A stretch of DNA of 8,491 bases from Archangium sp. (GTDB lineage Bacteria; Myxococcota; Myxococcia; Myxococcales; Myxococcaceae), in NCBI GenBank assembly GCA_016793585.1, contig JAEUJR010001181.1, positions 1 to 8,491 of the forward strand, in the 5' to 3' direction. The stretch's first letter is position 1. Each line of letters starts with the position of its first letter. The position numbers and the translations under genes are program-made. This document shows, piece by piece, positions 7,114-8,491 of this stretch. A model generated the notes under the pieces. It saw only the letters and a list, made by a program, of their open reading frames with translations, searched no databases and had not been told where the DNA came from.

Positions 7114-8491
7114 ATGGCTGACCGCCTCGACTACTACTTCCGGCAGCGCGTCACCGAGGCCGAGCTCGACCTCGGCTTCAGCCTGCTCGAGAAGGCGCTC
7201 CACAACCTCGCGGCCGACCTGCGCATCTACGGCGTCGTCTCTGGCGGAGTCCCGTCGCCGCACTCGCCTGTCCCCGACCTCTCCATCGACCTGACCGCGC
7301 CCGCGCGCGCGTACGACAACCTCGGCCAGCGGCTCTTCTTCGGCACGGGCCAGACGGTGGACTGCTCGACGGACCTCTCGGGCATTCCCACCGACGTCTC
7401 GACCGCCGGCAACGAGCGCTGGCTCGGCGTGTTCCTTCGCTTCAAGCGGCTGCTCTCAGACCCCCGCACCGACGGCAACTCGCAACAGGTCTTCTTCCGC
7501 CGAGACGAGTCATTCGAGCTCGTCGTGCGCCAGGCTGCCGAGGGAGCGGCCGGCGCCGCACCGAAGATGGCGCTGCAGCCGGACGAGCTCCTCCTGTGTG
7601 ATGTGCGGCGTCGACCAGGGCAGACGCAGGTCGTCAGCACCGACATCGACACCTCGCGACGCCAGGCGTTCGTCTTCGTGCAGGGCAGCTCCGTCGGTAT
7701 CACGACGGTGGGCTGGAACGCGCTGAGCCCGGGCACGCCGACGGTGCAGGCCGCGCTCGACGCGATCGACGCAGTGCTGACCGACCACTTCGACGGCACC
7801 GCGCACCGGCACGCCGCGACCAAGGTCGACTACGCGCCCCACGGGATGGTGGCGGCGAACACCGTGCAAGGCGCCATCGACGAGCTGGTCGACGACCTCA
7901 GCGGCCCCGGTGGCGCAGCCGCAGTGGGCGCGGGCGGAGTTCCGGGCAATCCGAACCCGCTCGGGCCCGGGTCGGTCGCCTCGCAGCTCGGTGCGCTGCT
8001 TGGGCTGCTGAACGGCCATGTCGCCGCGGTCTCCGACGCGCATCCCGCGAGTGCCATCTCGGCCACGCCGCACAGCTACATCACGACGACGAGTGTGCAG
8101 GCGCAGCTCCAGAGCCTGGTGGCCGCGCTCGCCGACCAGACCGCAGCAGCGGCCGGTGCGACGCGCGTTGGCTCGATGGCCTTCCCTGGTGCTCCCGTCG
8201 CGCTCGTGGCGAAGTCGGTCGCGGGCCAGCTCTTCGACCTGCTCACCGCGCACAACGCCCACCTGAATGAGCTCTTCGCCGCGCACCCCGCGAGCACCAT
8301 CACCGTTCTCGACGCGGCGAACCGGCTGAACGCTGCCAACACGGAAGACGCGCTGGGAGAGCTGATTGCCATCGCCGGTGCCGACCACTACCGGGCCAAC
8401 GAAGCCGTTCCCGCGGGCATGCACCGCACCATTCGCCAGCCGCCCTTCAGCGGGAGCACCAAGGCGCTCCTCTGGGATGCGCAGGGCACGG
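7114..8491 (+). CDS. Fibre-like repeat protein with distinctive N-terminal domain (partial, C-terminus outside window)
   Basis: From ATG at 7114 the frame is open for 459 codons to the window edge. There is no signal peptide or membrane span. Residues 1-200 form one domain starting MADRLDYYFRQRVTEAELDL, with RLFFGTGQTVDC (73-84), NERWLGVFLRFKRLLSDPRT (100-119) and QQVFFRRDESFELVV (124-138). I remember similar N-termini in uncharacterised proteins of Myxococcota and other high-GC bacteria, but not a function. Three diverged repeats follow (207-262, 285-339, 366-421), separated by a Gly/Pro-rich linker (263-286) and an Ala-rich stretch. The repeats carry TVQ-x2-L, DAHPASAI and HNAHLNEL motifs of the kind common in phage tail-fibre shafts. 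A structural fibre or baseplate-attached protein of a phage or tail-derived particle is the best guess; a surface adhesin is the alternative. The GC-rich codon use resembles its neighbours. The start has no good Shine-Dalgarno sequence, but the coding pattern clearly begins there. Confidence 0.75.
   Translation, partial: MADRLDYYFRQRVTEAELDLGFSLLEKALHNLAADLRIYGVVSGGVPSPHSPVPDLSIDLTAPARAYDNLGQRLFFGTGQTVDCSTDLSGIPTDVSTAGNERWLGVFLRFKRLLSDPRTDGNSQQVFFRRDESFELVVRQAAEGAAGAAPKMALQPDELLLCDVRRRPGQTQVVSTDIDTSRRQAFVFVQGSSVGITTVGWNALSPGTPTVQAALDAIDAVLTDHFDGTAHRHAATKVDYAPHGMVAANTVQGAIDELVDDLSGPGGAAAVGAGGVPGNPNPLGPGSVASQLGALLGLLNGHVAAVSDAHPASAISATPHSYITTTSVQAQLQSLVAALADQTAAAAGATRVGSMAFPGAPVALVAKSVAGQLFDLLTAHNAHLNELFAAHPASTITVLDAANRLNAANTEDALGELIAIAGADHYRANEAVPAGMHRTIRQPPFSGSTKALLWDAQGT
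7732..7899 (+). repeat. Fibre repeat unit 1 (protein level)
   Basis: Residues 207-262 begin GTPTVQAALDAIDAVLTDHF, continue through AHRHAATKVDY, and end NTVQGAIDELVDDL. The plan is a VQ helix start, an H-rich turn, a strand segment, then a second VQ helix. This matches units 2 and 3 but has HRHAAT where they have HPAS. Confidence 0.55.
7966..8130 (+). repeat. Fibre repeat unit 2 (protein level)
   Basis: Residues 285-339 run from PGSVASQLGALLGLLNGHV through SDAHPASAISATPHSYI to TSVQAQLQSLVAAL. The AHPAS core is coded at 8038-8052 and is shared with unit 3. Confidence 0.6.
8209..8376 (+). repeat. Fibre repeat unit 3 (protein level)
   Basis: Residues 366-421 run from AKSVAGQLFDLLTAHNAHL through FAAHPASTITVLDAANRL to NTEDALGELIAIA. 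The AHPAS core at 8281-8295 differs from unit 2 at synonymous third positions (CAC/CAT, AGC/AGT), so the copies are old rather than a recent duplication. Confidence 0.6.

Noticed and set aside
7510..8424. 304-codon minus-strand open frame opposite the fibre-like gene
   Set aside because: The composition is that of an antisense shadow, and the plus-strand frame carries the repeat structure.

Overview
The window is GC-rich throughout, with codon third positions mostly G or C. It comes from a Gram-negative bacterium, because it encodes a complete three-part envelope efflux pump with an outer-membrane channel. The style of the proteins (CzcA-like pump of the GEVVDD subtype, two lipoprotein subunits, an unusual fibre-like protein) suggests Myxococcota or a related high-GC lineage. 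That placement is an impression from memory, not a computed result.

Left part, positions 1-5907, minus strand. This is a compact operon read from right to left: outer-membrane factor (5907-4564), periplasmic adaptor (4567-3416), RND inner-membrane pump (3416-309) and a small exported PepSY-like protein (297 to beyond position 1, cut by the window edge). The genes are joined by a 4-base overlap, a 1-base overlap and an 11-base gap whose Shine-Dalgarno sequence touches the previous stop codon, so translation is probably coupled. Together the first three form a CzcCBA/CusCBA-type efflux complex spanning both membranes. The transport-site residues in membrane helix 4 follow the CusA pattern rather than the CzcA pattern, and no metal-binding His or Met clusters are visible. 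The substrate is therefore left open.

Middle, 5908-6022. This is a 115-base divergent intergenic region. It should hold the start signals for both directions. It contains an 8-base palindrome near the pump operon start and a small hairpin just before the gene on the other side. No regulator gene is in the window.

Right part, 6023-8491, plus strand. A GT-B-type glycosyltransferase (6023-7072) is followed 41 bases later by a large protein (7114 to beyond 8491, cut by the window edge). This protein has a distinctive N-terminal domain of about 200 residues and then at least three diverged repeats of about 55 residues, of the kind seen in phage tail fibres. The pair looks like the edge of a prophage, a phage-tail-derived particle or a surface-fibre locus, and it is the most interesting part of the window. 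No tRNA, rRNA, CRISPR array, insertion sequence or clear factor-independent terminator was seen. No stretch longer than 115 bases lacks a gene.
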